Shown: positions 50,300-57,105 of the stretch, in pieces
How the letters are laid out: each line of letters starts with the position of its first letter
Numbering within the stretch: position 1 is the stretch's first letter
Assembly (NCBI GenBank): GCA_025455065.1
Contig: JALONG010000018.1
Coordinates: 1 to 64,000, forward strand
Direction: 5' to 3'
Length of the DNA stretch: 64,000 nt
From: Candidatus Kapaibacterium sp.
Lineage (GTDB): Bacteria > Bacteroidota > Ignavibacteria > Kapaibacteriales > UBA4661
Program-made: the position numbers and the translations under genes
Notes under the pieces: model-generated
Database searches by the model: none
What the model was told of the DNA's origin: nothing
The model's input: the letters and a program-made list of their open reading frames with translations, nothing else

Positions 50300-50521
50300 T
50301 CATACGCTTTTTTGTGCGTAACGCTCCGCCCGTACCGCTTCGACTTCTGCCGTAATTTCATCAAGGCTTGGCGCAAGAGCAACCTTTGAGCGCATTTGTT
50401 CAATCAATGCTCCAAAACTCTTTTCAGAAGGAATGTGAATGCTAATCAGATTAAGTTCCGCTAAGTTTTGGAGTAATTGAGCGGCTTTCGGGTTGAGAAT
50501 TGAAACTGTAATCGTTTCCAT
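50300..50521 (-). CDS. Orphan small antitoxin-like protein
   Basis: 73 residues from the ATG at 50521: METITVSILNPKAAQLLQNL, AELNLISIHIP, then LDEITAEVEAVRAERYAQK. This pattern (METxTxxILNPKAxxLLxxL...EIxxEVExVRxxRY) is that of small antitoxins that normally precede PIN toxins in this phylum. No PIN gene follows; only 53 bases separate it from the next gene end. It is either an orphan antidote or a relic of a lost pair. Confidence 0.7.
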   Translation of the reverse strand: METITVSILNPKAAQLLQNLAELNLISIHIPSEKSFGALIEQMRSKVALAPSLDEITAEVEAVRAERYAQKSV

Positions 50522-50632
50522 CGGATGAAGGAATGAATGTATTGTGATGAACATGAACTCATCACAATTTGCAAAAAATCACCAAATAAGAAAAACTCTT
50601 CACAAAACTAATTGTCCTTACCTCGAAACCGC

Positions 50633-51841
50633 ATGAATACTGAATCCCGTCCATTCTCAAACCTCCTCGAAGAATGTACCCGCACAGCAAGACCATTTCT
50701 TGCTGGGGCATACCAAAATATTCACGAAAAACACATCACCATCAAGGAAATATCACATCTTGAGGAGATTTTGCTTTCATGGAATCACATCGAATCGGCG
50801 ACTATTCAGGATTTGCCAAATCTTGTGAAACTCGATCTCAGTTCTTGCGGATTACAACGGTTGCATCTCAAAAATTTGCCGAAACTTGCGGTGCTTGATC
50901 TGAGCGGTAACAGCTTGCATAATTTAGACTTGCAGGATTTACCAAACTTGCTTGAAGTGGATGCTTCCAGCAACGATGTTTTGGAGGCATTACAATTAAG
51001 TAATCTGCCGTATCTACGCTCACTTGATTGTAGTTGTAATCAGCTTACCGCCGTGCGTTTGGAGGATCTTCCTCGTTTGCAAAACGCAGGTTTTTCCGAT
51101 AATCCTATCAGCAAACTTTCGGTCAAAAATGTCCCGCTCCTGAAATCTCTCCAGCTTGAAGGCGCACAAATGCTTGCGTTGTCGCTTTCTGATTTGCCAC
51201 GTTTGGAAGTGCTTGAATGCCGCAAAGGACGATTGGAAAAACTTACTCTCAAAAATCTCCCTTCCCTTTTTAGGCTAGAAGCATCCTCAAACGCGCTTCA
51301 ATCCGTGCTTTTGGAGAACTTGCCCGAACTTCGTGTGCTGAATCTTGGTGCTAACAACCTTTCGCACGTGGAAACACGCCATGTTCCGAATGTTCAGATG
51401 CTCTCCCTTAGCAATAATCCGATGGAACATTTTTCTTCAAAACAATTTCCCAATGTGGTTGAACTCCGCATAGAATCGAACCGCATCAACCATTTGACCT
51501 TGACCGATATGCCGCTTTTGTCTATTGTGTTTGCGACAAAAGGGCAGATTCAATCGCTCACAATGCGCAATCTTCCTCGCTTCACGCAAGGACGCTTTCA
51601 CGGCAATGGGATTACGCACATCGAATGCGAAGATTGCCCGCAGCTAAAGAGTTTGGATTTGATTTGTAATTTTCTCACGAACCTTGATTTTGTGCGAGAT
51701 ATACCGAGTTTGGAGCATATTTGGTTAGTCGGAAATCCGCATATTCCCATTCCCAAAGAAGCACTGACGGAGAACGGCACGACGTGGCGGAATTGTATTG
51801 GAGAGGTGCGGGAGTATTTGGCGGAAAGGCAGGATTTATGA
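50633..51841 (+). CDS. Leucine-rich repeat protein
   Basis: 402 residues from the ATG at 50633. Fifteen or so LRRs of about 21 residues with LP in the linker (DLPNLVKLDLSSCGLQRLHL, NLPKLAVLDLSGNSLHNLDL, NLPYLRSLDCSCNQLTAVRL, NLPELRVLNLGANNLSHVET). The last repeat becomes a cap ending EYLAERQDL. No signal peptide. Same subtype as 49192-49884. Probably a binding protein; partner unknown. Confidence 0.88.
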   Translation: MNTESRPFSNLLEECTRTARPFLAGAYQNIHEKHITIKEISHLEEILLSWNHIESATIQDLPNLVKLDLSSCGLQRLHLKNLPKLAVLDLSGNSLHNLDLQDLPNLLEVDASSNDVLEALQLSNLPYLRSLDCSCNQLTAVRLEDLPRLQNAGFSDNPISKLSVKNVPLLKSLQLEGAQMLALSLSDLPRLEVLECRKGRLEKLTLKNLPSLFRLEASSNALQSVLLENLPELRVLNLGANNLSHVETRHVPNVQMLSLSNNPMEHFSSKQFPNVVELRIESNRINHLTLTDMPLLSIVFATKGQIQSLTMRNLPRFTQGRFHGNGITHIECEDCPQLKSLDLICNFLTNLDFVRDIPSLEHIWLVGNPHIPIPKEALTENGTTWRNCIGEVREYLAERQDL

Positions 51842-51846
51842 GGTGT

Positions 51847-52269
51847 TCAGCGTAATCGTGTCTTGATAAATTCATCAAGTTCAGCAAGGAAAAAATCGGT
51901 ATCTGTGCAAAGCTGTTCAATTTCTTCCTGAGTAAAAGTTTTCCAGTCTTGATAATCGCCATCGTCGCGGCTATCAAAGGCATAAACAAGAATATTTTTG
52001 AGTCGAACATCCAGAACACGGCTTGCAATATAGGTTCGATTAAACCAGCCCAGCATTTGCTTATGCTTTGAAGAAGTAAATCCATCAAGAAGAGCCAACG
52101 CCGAAACCATGTAAAACATTGCGTAGTAACACCGATTTACGGTATTGACAAAGCGATTGCTTTGAAATGCTACTCTTGCATCTTCTCGCGCCTCCTGCGC
52201 CCTATTGATGCGGTGTTCAACCAATAAACGCCGTTCATCATCGGATAAAGTTCCTACGATTGGCTTCAT
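51847..52269 (-). CDS. HEPN-domain protein of a HEPN/MNT pair
   Basis: 140 residues, all-helical HEPN of the COG1895 type: RAQEAREDARVAFQSNRFVN, VNRCYYAMFYMVSALALLDG, SSKHKQMLGWFNRTYI and a DDGDYQDWKTFTQEEIEQL end. The usual R-x4-6-H catalytic motif is not clear (RCYYAMFY), as in the non-canonical members of this group. It starts 4 bases before the MNT gene ends (overlap 52266-52269). Probable toxin half of a toxin-antitoxin module. Confidence 0.88.
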   Translation of the reverse strand: MKPIVGTLSDDERRLLVEHRINRAQEAREDARVAFQSNRFVNTVNRCYYAMFYMVSALALLDGFTSSKHKQMLGWFNRTYIASRVLDVRLKNILVYAFDSRDDGDYQDWKTFTQEEIEQLCTDTDFFLAELDEFIKTRLR

Positions 52270-52625
52270 AAAGCGGGTTCATGGATGAATGCAGAAGCAG
52301 TGGGTTCAATTACAACGCTCAAACCGTCGTGGAAAGCACTCATCACAAAAGGCTGCTTGGCTTGAATCGTCTCAAGTTCTTGACTTTCAACATAACGCAC
52401 ATCGAACAGCATATCAAATTGTAGTTCAAGTTCGCCAAGCACATCGCGGACACGGCGGCGGTCTTGCCACGTGGAATGCGGCTTCATAATGCACAGAATA
52501 TCAACATCAGAATCATCTTCGCCGTGCAAACGAGAGCCATAAAGGAAGACCTTTTCTACACGCTCGGCAATTTGATTTTCTTGAAGATGATATTGTATCG
52601 CTTCGAGGATTTCTGCGGGTTTCAT
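52266..52625 (-). CDS. Minimal nucleotidyltransferase (MNT) antitoxin
   Basis: 119 residues. Nucleotidyltransferase motif G30-S31-R then D40-x-D42 (FLYGSRLHGEDDSDVDILCI) is intact. MNT antitoxins silence the HEPN partner by adding AMP or by binding. The HEPN gene follows with a 4-bp overlap. Confidence 0.9.
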   Translation of the reverse strand: MKPAEILEAIQYHLQENQIAERVEKVFLYGSRLHGEDDSDVDILCIMKPHSTWQDRRRVRDVLGELELQFDMLFDVRYVESQELETIQAKQPFVMSAFHDGLSVVIEPTASAFIHEPAL

Positions 52626-52704
52626 AGCATTTATCGTACTTGTTGCAAAACAACTTTACTTTTCAAAATACTATTTTTCACAGAAGCATCAAAGACCAGT
52701 TCCA

Positions 52705-53082
52705 ATGACCCTTATCATCAGCATTATTCCCAAAGCAAACAGCGAAATCAACACCAAAGAGCTTGAAGAGCGCGTACAACCTCCGCACAACAATCTTTTC
52801 GGCGTGGAATCGTGGCGGTATGCGGTCTGGGGGCATGACATCATTCGCAGACTTGGCTGTCCGATGCTGTATTCGCTCAGAAACTCAAATATCTATGCTT
52901 TCGATGAAGATTTGGACGCGCTCCGGGCTGAGTTGGAGACTATTCAAGCACACAGTGAGGAAATCGCCTCTGAGACAGGTGTGGGCGAGCCAAGTGCAAT
53001 TCGCTTTCGCTGTGACAATGCTTTAGAAATGCTTCAAATCGTAGATACGGAGCGGTCTTCCGTCGGAATTGCCATTGACTAA
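52705..53082 (+). CDS. Hypothetical protein, possible immunity-type
   Basis: 125 residues: MTLIISIIPKANSEINTKEL, NLFGVESWRYAVWGHDIIRR, then acidic DEDLDALRAELETIQAHSEE and ALEMLQIVDTERSSVGIAID. Small soluble protein with the look of other immunity-type members. No family recognised. Confidence 0.6.
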   Translation: MTLIISIIPKANSEINTKELEERVQPPHNNLFGVESWRYAVWGHDIIRRLGCPMLYSLRNSNIYAFDEDLDALRAELETIQAHSEEIASETGVGEPSAIRFRCDNALEMLQIVDTERSSVGIAID

Positions 53083-53246
53083 ATCTTTACAAAATGAACA
53101 AAAAACGCACCCTCCGCATAATTCATAGAAACCGAAGCCCACTCATGTTCTCGTTGTAGGAAAAATACGCGCTCTCCTAAAAAAAGCACGACAAACCTTC
53201 GTATATTTATTGAGTTCCAGATTCATCACGAAGCAAGCCCGATACC

Positions 53247-53834
53247 ATGAAAAATATTGCTACAATAGAACTATTATTCAATAAAATCAAGAACTTATCC
53301 CCTCAAACTCTCTCTCTGCTTTTACCGTACACTACTGAAATTGTGTTAAAAAAACATGAGTATTTTGTTAAGGAAGGCGAGGTCTCCCGTGAGGTGGGGA
53401 TTCTTGTGCAAGGTATCGTGCGTTCATTTTTTCTGACAAATGAAGGAAATGAATACAACAAAAATCTCTTTGCTGCTCCCGACATCATTGGTTCGTATGT
53501 TTCACTCATCACCGGAGAGCCAAACCGTTTGCCACAGCAAGCCCTGACTGATTGTATTGTCCTCAAAATCCCCTTCTCCATTATTGAAGAACTCTCAGAA
53601 AATAGTATTGAAATTGAACGACTTCGGCGAAAAATTGCCGAGCATTTCTTTCTGTTAAAAGAAAAGCGTGAACTTGAAATAGCCATTTTGCAGGCGGAAG
53701 AGCGATATGCAATTTTTCGTGAGGAATTTAAGGGAGTTGAGCAACTCATCCCGCAATATCATATTGCTTCGTATCTAGGCATCAGCGCAACGCAACTGAG
53801 CCGCATCCGAAGAAAAATGAGTGCCAAATCGTAG
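53247..53834 (+). CDS. Crp/Fnr-family transcriptional regulator
   Basis: 195 residues of the short Bacteroidota type. Cyclic-nucleotide-binding fold at about 20-115 (LKKHEYFVKEGEVSREVGIL, GIVRSFFLTNEGNEYNKNLF) without a clear conserved cyclic-nucleotide arginine, then a dimerisation helix and HTH (HIASYLGISATQLSRIRRKM). It probably controls the two downstream genes and itself; a TTTAC-CTAT-GTAAA dyad sits directly after its stop. Confidence 0.9.
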   Translation: MKNIATIELLFNKIKNLSPQTLSLLLPYTTEIVLKKHEYFVKEGEVSREVGILVQGIVRSFFLTNEGNEYNKNLFAAPDIIGSYVSLITGEPNRLPQQALTDCIVLKIPFSIIEELSENSIEIERLRRKIAEHFFLLKEKRELEIAILQAEERYAIFREEFKGVEQLIPQYHIASYLGISATQLSRIRRKMSAKS

Positions 53835-53837
53835 ATC

Positions 53838-53851
53838 TTTACCTATGTAAA
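53838..53851. promoter_or_regulatory. Candidate operator dyad
   Basis: TTTAC-CTAT-GTAAA, a 5+4+5 dyad between the Crp-family gene and the membrane protein gene that starts 81 bases further on. Spacing and symmetry are compatible with a Crp/Fnr-type site, but no other copy was found to compare. Confidence 0.4.
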
Positions 53852-53932
53852 TGAAATTCTCCAATAACGACCGTAATTTGGAAGTATTGCTAATTCGCTT
53901 TTTCAATTTTCACTACTTTCAATGAGCGTTAT

Positions 53933-54343
53933 ATGAGAAACAAAGAATTTCCTTTTTTTACCGGCTTATTTCTCGTCGCAGCCGCATGGAACCTTATCGG
54001 AGCCGTCTTTGGATATTTTAACACCGAATATACCTTTCAAGGATTATTTGGCAGAGAACTGAACGATCCTTTGTTTTATGAGGTGTACAAAGGTGCGTGG
54101 GGAACAACGTTGATGTTCTTTTTCGGGTATTTGCTGGTTGCTTACAACCCGGTAAAACATACGGGAGTGGCACTTATTGGAGGAGTCGGAAAATTATCAT
54201 TTGCCATAGCCGAGTTGCAACTTTTCCTCTCAGGACTTGCAAATTCAAAAATACTCATTGTCGTCGTGGGTGATTTTGTCTTCTGTGCCTTCTTTGCGTA
54301 TTACTTTTTCAAATTATATACCAGCAAAAAAGCCATATTCTGA
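53933..54343 (+). CDS. Small four-helix membrane protein
   Basis: 136 residues with four hydrophobic segments (FLVAAAWNLIGAVFGYF, TTLMFFFGYLLVAY, ALIGGVGKLSFAIAELQLFL, ILIVVVGDFVFCAFFAYYFF). No known family. In series with the Crp-type regulator and a START-domain protein, 12 bases before the latter, so these three probably form one regulatory unit. Confidence 0.7.
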   Translation: MRNKEFPFFTGLFLVAAAWNLIGAVFGYFNTEYTFQGLFGRELNDPLFYEVYKGAWGTTLMFFFGYLLVAYNPVKHTGVALIGGVGKLSFAIAELQLFLSGLANSKILIVVVGDFVFCAFFAYYFFKLYTSKKAIF

Positions 54344-54355
54344 AGGGCGTACTCT

Positions 54356-54940
54356 ATGAAAACATTCCTTTTGATTTTTCTTGCAATCATTGGCATAGGA
54401 AAACTCCACGCCCAGCAATCATGGAAATCCGCACTGGACGATGATGGCATCAAAGTCTTTGTCGGTGAAGTTTCCAATAGCGAGTATTATGCGTTTAAGG
54501 CAATAATGTCCGTCAAAACAACAGAAGCAGAGGTTCTCAAAAACCTCAAAGATGTGAATAAATACCCTGAATGGTTCGCATTTACAGCATCAGCACGGCT
54601 TATGTCGAAATCAGATACTGAACAGTCATTTTTCATGGAAACAGATTATCCATGGCCCTTCTCAAATGAATGTATGAATTATCAAATGAATTTTGAGAAA
54701 CTCCAAGGTGCCAGCGTAAAAGTATCTATCACAGGAACGCCCAATAATGTACAGTGTCCTTTGACGCTGAAAAAAGCGAGTGGTTATATTTTGCTTGAAC
54801 CGGAGCAAGGCTCCACAAGAATAACGTATTATTTTCACTCCGAACCGTCGCAGAATATCCCACCGTGGTTAATCAATCCGAGAATACACGAAATGCCGTA
54901 TCAAACATTCAAAGCATTGAGAAAAAGGTTAAATGCCTAA
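54356..54940 (+). CDS. Secreted START/SRPBCC-like protein
   Basis: 194 residues with a signal peptide ending LHAQ. The rest fits the START / polyketide-cyclase helix-grip fold: WKSALDDDGIKVFVGEVSNS, AIMSVKTTEAEVLKNLKDVN, KYPEWFAFTASARL, DYPWPFSNECMNYQMNF, ITYYFHSEPSQNIPPWLINP. Such proteins bind lipids or hydrophobic ligands; a periplasmic location is indicated. Confidence 0.78.
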   Translation: MKTFLLIFLAIIGIGKLHAQQSWKSALDDDGIKVFVGEVSNSEYYAFKAIMSVKTTEAEVLKNLKDVNKYPEWFAFTASARLMSKSDTEQSFFMETDYPWPFSNECMNYQMNFEKLQGASVKVSITGTPNNVQCPLTLKKASGYILLEPEQGSTRITYYFHSEPSQNIPPWLINPRIHEMPYQTFKALRKRLNA

Positions 54941-54976
54941 TTCTTGTGCTATACTGAAGAAGGTCGAAAAACTCTT

Positions 54977-55021
54977 CCCGTCCGGCGGCTGAAGAGAGCA
55001 AATACGCTGCCGTCGGGCGGG
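54977..55021. other. GC-rich hairpin
   Basis: CCCGTCCGGCGGC (54977-54989) pairs with GCCGTCGGGCGGG (55009-55021) with two mismatches around a 19-base loop, 37 bases after the stop of the START-type gene. No T-run follows, so it may be a terminator of lower efficiency or a REP-like hairpin. Confidence 0.5.
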
Positions 55022-55126
55022 TGCTGCGTATGTAGTTTTCATCCATTTTTAGTATACAACAAATCCTCAAAGCCGCTTCAAAACAGGGTTTTGGGGATGT
55101 TGCTATAAATGAATTAGGTTTACCCG

Positions 55127-55357
55127 ATGAACAACAAACGCTACCTCCGCATTATCCACGAAACCGATAATGCAACCCTGCAAGCCGCACAAAATCTTGC
55201 TGCAATGCTAGCGCAAGAGTTTCCCACCGTAACGATTGATGCTCCACTTTCAGCGCATCCGCGCGGTGGGTTTATTTTACTTTGTGCATTTGCAGATGCG
55301 GAGATTGAAGTAATAGCGCGGTTTTTGAGCAATCATGGTTGGCGAATTTGCTTTTGA
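55127..55357 (+). CDS. Small hypothetical protein
   Basis: 76 residues, MNNKRYLRIIHETDNATLQA and AHPRGGFILLCAFADAEIEV. Compact alpha/beta fold probable. No family recognised. It converges with the Rpn C-terminal copy ending at 55372. Confidence 0.5.
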   Translation: MNNKRYLRIIHETDNATLQAAQNLAAMLAQEFPTVTIDAPLSAHPRGGFILLCAFADAEIEVIARFLSNHGWRICF

Positions 55358-55371
55358 AATGACGATTTTGC

Positions 55372-55578
55372 CTACTTTTCACGCTGAATGCTCAGTACAG
55401 CCTCCAACGGCAGATGAAGAGCATCGGAAATTTGCTCTGGCGAAAGCCCCAAATCAAGGAGTTTTGGAACTACTTCCAGTTTTCCTTCCAACCTTCCTTT
55501 TGCAACCCTTTCATCCCCATATTGCTGATATGCAAGGCTTTCGTGGATGTCGTCAAAGATTTCTACGGTGTTTATCAT
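55372..55578 (-). CDS. Free-standing Rpn C-terminal domain, copy B (RpnS-like)
   Basis: 68 residues matching the last 65 of the full Rpn gene at 55797-56615: [20 protein letters not shown], then [20 protein letters not shown]. It differs by a 3-residue insertion (GKLEV against I) and several substitutions, so it has diverged as a gene. The ATG at 55578 has AGGATTTGCGCC before it, an AGGA ribosome-binding site formed with the previous stop TAG. No nuclease residues. In E. coli the small protein made from within each rpn gene blocks the toxic full-length nuclease; here it exists as separate genes. Confidence 0.72.
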   Translation of the reverse strand: MINTVEIFDDIHESLAYQQYGDERVAKGRLEGKLEVVPKLLDLGLSPEQISDALHLPLEAVLSIQREK

Positions 55579-55588
55579 GGCGCAAATC

Positions 55589-55786
55589 CTAGTGTTTGCT
55601 TCGCTGAATGTTCAAAACAGTCTCCAACGGCACATCAAGTGCATCAGAAATTTGCTCTGGTGAAAGACCCATTTCTAAAAATTTTGGGATGCCTTTCAAT
55701 GTCCCTTTTAACTCTCGCTCATCGCCATACTGTTGAAAAGCAAGGCTTTCGTGGATGTCGTCAAAGATTTCTATGGTGCTTATCAT
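55589..55786 (-). CDS. Free-standing Rpn C-terminal domain, copy A (RpnS-like)
   Basis: 65 residues, closest to the C-terminus of the full gene ([20 protein letters not shown], then [20 protein letters not shown]). The ATG at 55786 is preceded by AGGATTCACGCC; the AGGA is built from the TAG stop of the full-length gene at 55797-55799, so stop and ribosome-binding site are fused. It ends in the same QRSKH as the full gene. Likely translated by re-initiation. Confidence 0.75.
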   Translation of the reverse strand: MISTIEIFDDIHESLAFQQYGDERELKGTLKGIPKFLEMGLSPEQISDALDVPLETVLNIQRSKH

Positions 55787-55796
55787 GGCGTGAATC

Positions 55797-55994
55797 CTAG
55801 TGTTTGCTTCGCTGAATGTTCAAAACGGTTTCCAATGGTACATCAAGTGCATCAGAAATTTGCTCTGGTGAAAGTCCAAGTTTGAGCAATTTTGGTATCC
55901 CTTCTAGCTTATACATTGCTACTCGTTCATCCCCATACTGTTGCACAGCAAGGCTTTCATGGATGTCGTCAAAGATTTCTACGGTGTTTATCAT
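55797..55994 (-). CDS. Intragenic start for the Rpn C-terminal segment
   Basis: Nested within the Rpn gene, same frame. The ATG at 55992-55994 follows GACGAGGTACGCGCC, a good GAGGT ribosome-binding site with a 7-base spacer. It would give a 65-residue protein like the two downstream copies, in line with the small intragenic antitoxins described for E. coli Rpn genes. Translation is inferred from the start site and from conservation of the methionine in all three copies. Confidence 0.5.
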   Translation of the reverse strand: MINTVEIFDDIHESLAVQQYGDERVAMYKLEGIPKLLKLGLSPEQISDALDVPLETVLNIQRSKH

Positions 55995-56615
55995 GGCGCG
56001 TACCTCGTCGAGTGATAAATTTTTGTATTTGCTGGTGTACAAACTTACGAATAAATCGCGGAACATAATTTGCAATGCTCTATTTTTTGTCCGAGCAATC
56101 GTAGAGCCGAGTTTGGGAATAAGTGCATCATCAACCGCCCTATTTTCGGGCGTTACCGTAATTTGCATAAGCATATATGCGCTTTGCTCTTCGGGCGAAA
56201 TTTCTTCATCATTTGCCGCAAGAGCCTCGTCCAAATAGACAACATCTATCGCGCCGCCTGTGCGCAGCAGCGACCATACTCCCGCATCGGTGTCCAGTGC
56301 GCGGGAACTCAGCACCAACACCATTTGAAACCGCGATATATCGGGCATTTGCAGGTGCAACAGAGCCGTTTCGCTCACAAGCCGCGTGTAGATGAGTTTA
56401 TCCGCCCAAAACTGCACTTCGCAAACGATGACGGGCGCGTCCGGCGGCGCACCCTCGTCTGGAAGCAAGATTCCATCGGTGCGCTGGGCTTTTTCTTTGA
56501 GTTCTACCGAATGGAAACGGTACGGCACTCCGCGCAAAGCGTCCAAGTGCGCCAAACGCAGTAATAACGAGGGCTGCGCTTCCAAAAGTTTGTAAAAAAG
56601 GGTGTCGGTTTTCAT
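55797..56615 (-). CDS. Rpn-family PD-(D/E)XK nuclease (DUF2887 type)
   Basis: 272 residues from the ATG at 56615 ([20 protein letters not shown]). The PD-(D/E)XK region is intact: [20 protein letters not shown] with the catalytic D, then [20 protein letters not shown] carrying E..Q. The middle has [20 protein letters not shown], and the end contains the C-terminal segment [15 protein letters not shown] that is repeated downstream. Rpn proteins (recombination-promoting nucleases) are DNases with toxic activity and a role in phage defence. An internal ATG at 55994 with a GAGGT ribosome-binding site 7 bases upstream starts the same 65-residue tail. The frame extends back to 56753 but without protein-like sequence. 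Confidence 0.9.
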   Translation of the reverse strand: MKTDTLFYKLLEAQPSLLLRLAHLDALRGVPYRFHSVELKEKAQRTDGILLPDEGAPPDAPVIVCEVQFWADKLIYTRLVSETALLHLQMPDISRFQMVLVLSSRALDTDAGVWSLLRTGGAIDVVYLDEALAANDEEISPEEQSAYMLMQITVTPENRAVDDALIPKLGSTIARTKNRALQIMFRDLFVSLYTSKYKNLSLDEVRAMINTVEIFDDIHESLAVQQYGDERVAMYKLEGIPKLLKLGLSPEQISDALDVPLETVLNIQRSKH

Positions 56616-57105
56616 GGGCTGTGTTGTGATAAATGTTCGGCTCAAATATGCACAATTTCTGCTGAGATTTTCACATCGAATTGCTGCCAATGCACACGCC
56701 CAAAGGTTTTTCTGAAAACAACGAAATCGGCAATTTCTCGCTTGGAAAACCATGCAGAAGATGTACGCCTTTCAACGTTACGGAAATATGCTCACGCAGT
56801 TGGGAAAAATATAGACATACAACTATCCTGAGAACACGCTTCAAAGCGTGAAGTAACAAGGCGAAAATGCTTGGAAAATGTACGAATTTTTGATTATCTT
56901 CTAAATATTATAGGGATAAAATCAAATTCGGTACTAGGTCGTTCCCGAAATCTCTGGTGGCGCACTTGTGATTGGCGTTTGGTTTCTAATTGCTGCCGAA
57001 TGGTGCGGAATTGATTGAAATCAAGTATTTGTATTCCTGCCAAGCAAAACCGAAACACTACAAAATTCAAAAAATTTATTCCATTCTGCGCTGGTAAATT
57101 TGAAT
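56616..57105. other. 490-bp intergenic gap, becoming AT-rich
   Basis: No gene seen. The first part holds the Rpn promoter region (a CATATTTG word at 56646-56653 on the minus strand is one base off the -7 consensus). From about 56890 the base composition falls to the AT-rich level of the STAND operon, suggesting the right boundary of a foreign segment lies here. Small minus-strand frames here lack protein-like pattern. Confidence 0.45.

Larger units (their letters stand above)
55368..55994. repeat. Three direct copies of the Rpn 3-prime end, about 210 bp each
   Basis: The segment from the internal ATG of the full-length gene (55994) to its stop is repeated twice more downstream (starts at 55786 and 55578; periods 208 and 208 bases between the starts, with 10-base spacers). 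All three encode 65-68 residues that begin M-I-(N/S)-T-(V/I)[11 protein letters not shown]. DNA identity is high but not perfect, so the event is not recent and the copies are held. Confidence 0.92.

Noticed and set aside
55372-55786. The two short Rpn copies as simple pseudogene debris
   Set aside because: Each has an intact frame, a conserved start methionine, its own ribosome-binding site and no stop or frameshift, so they are reported as probable genes, with the debris option kept as the refutation.
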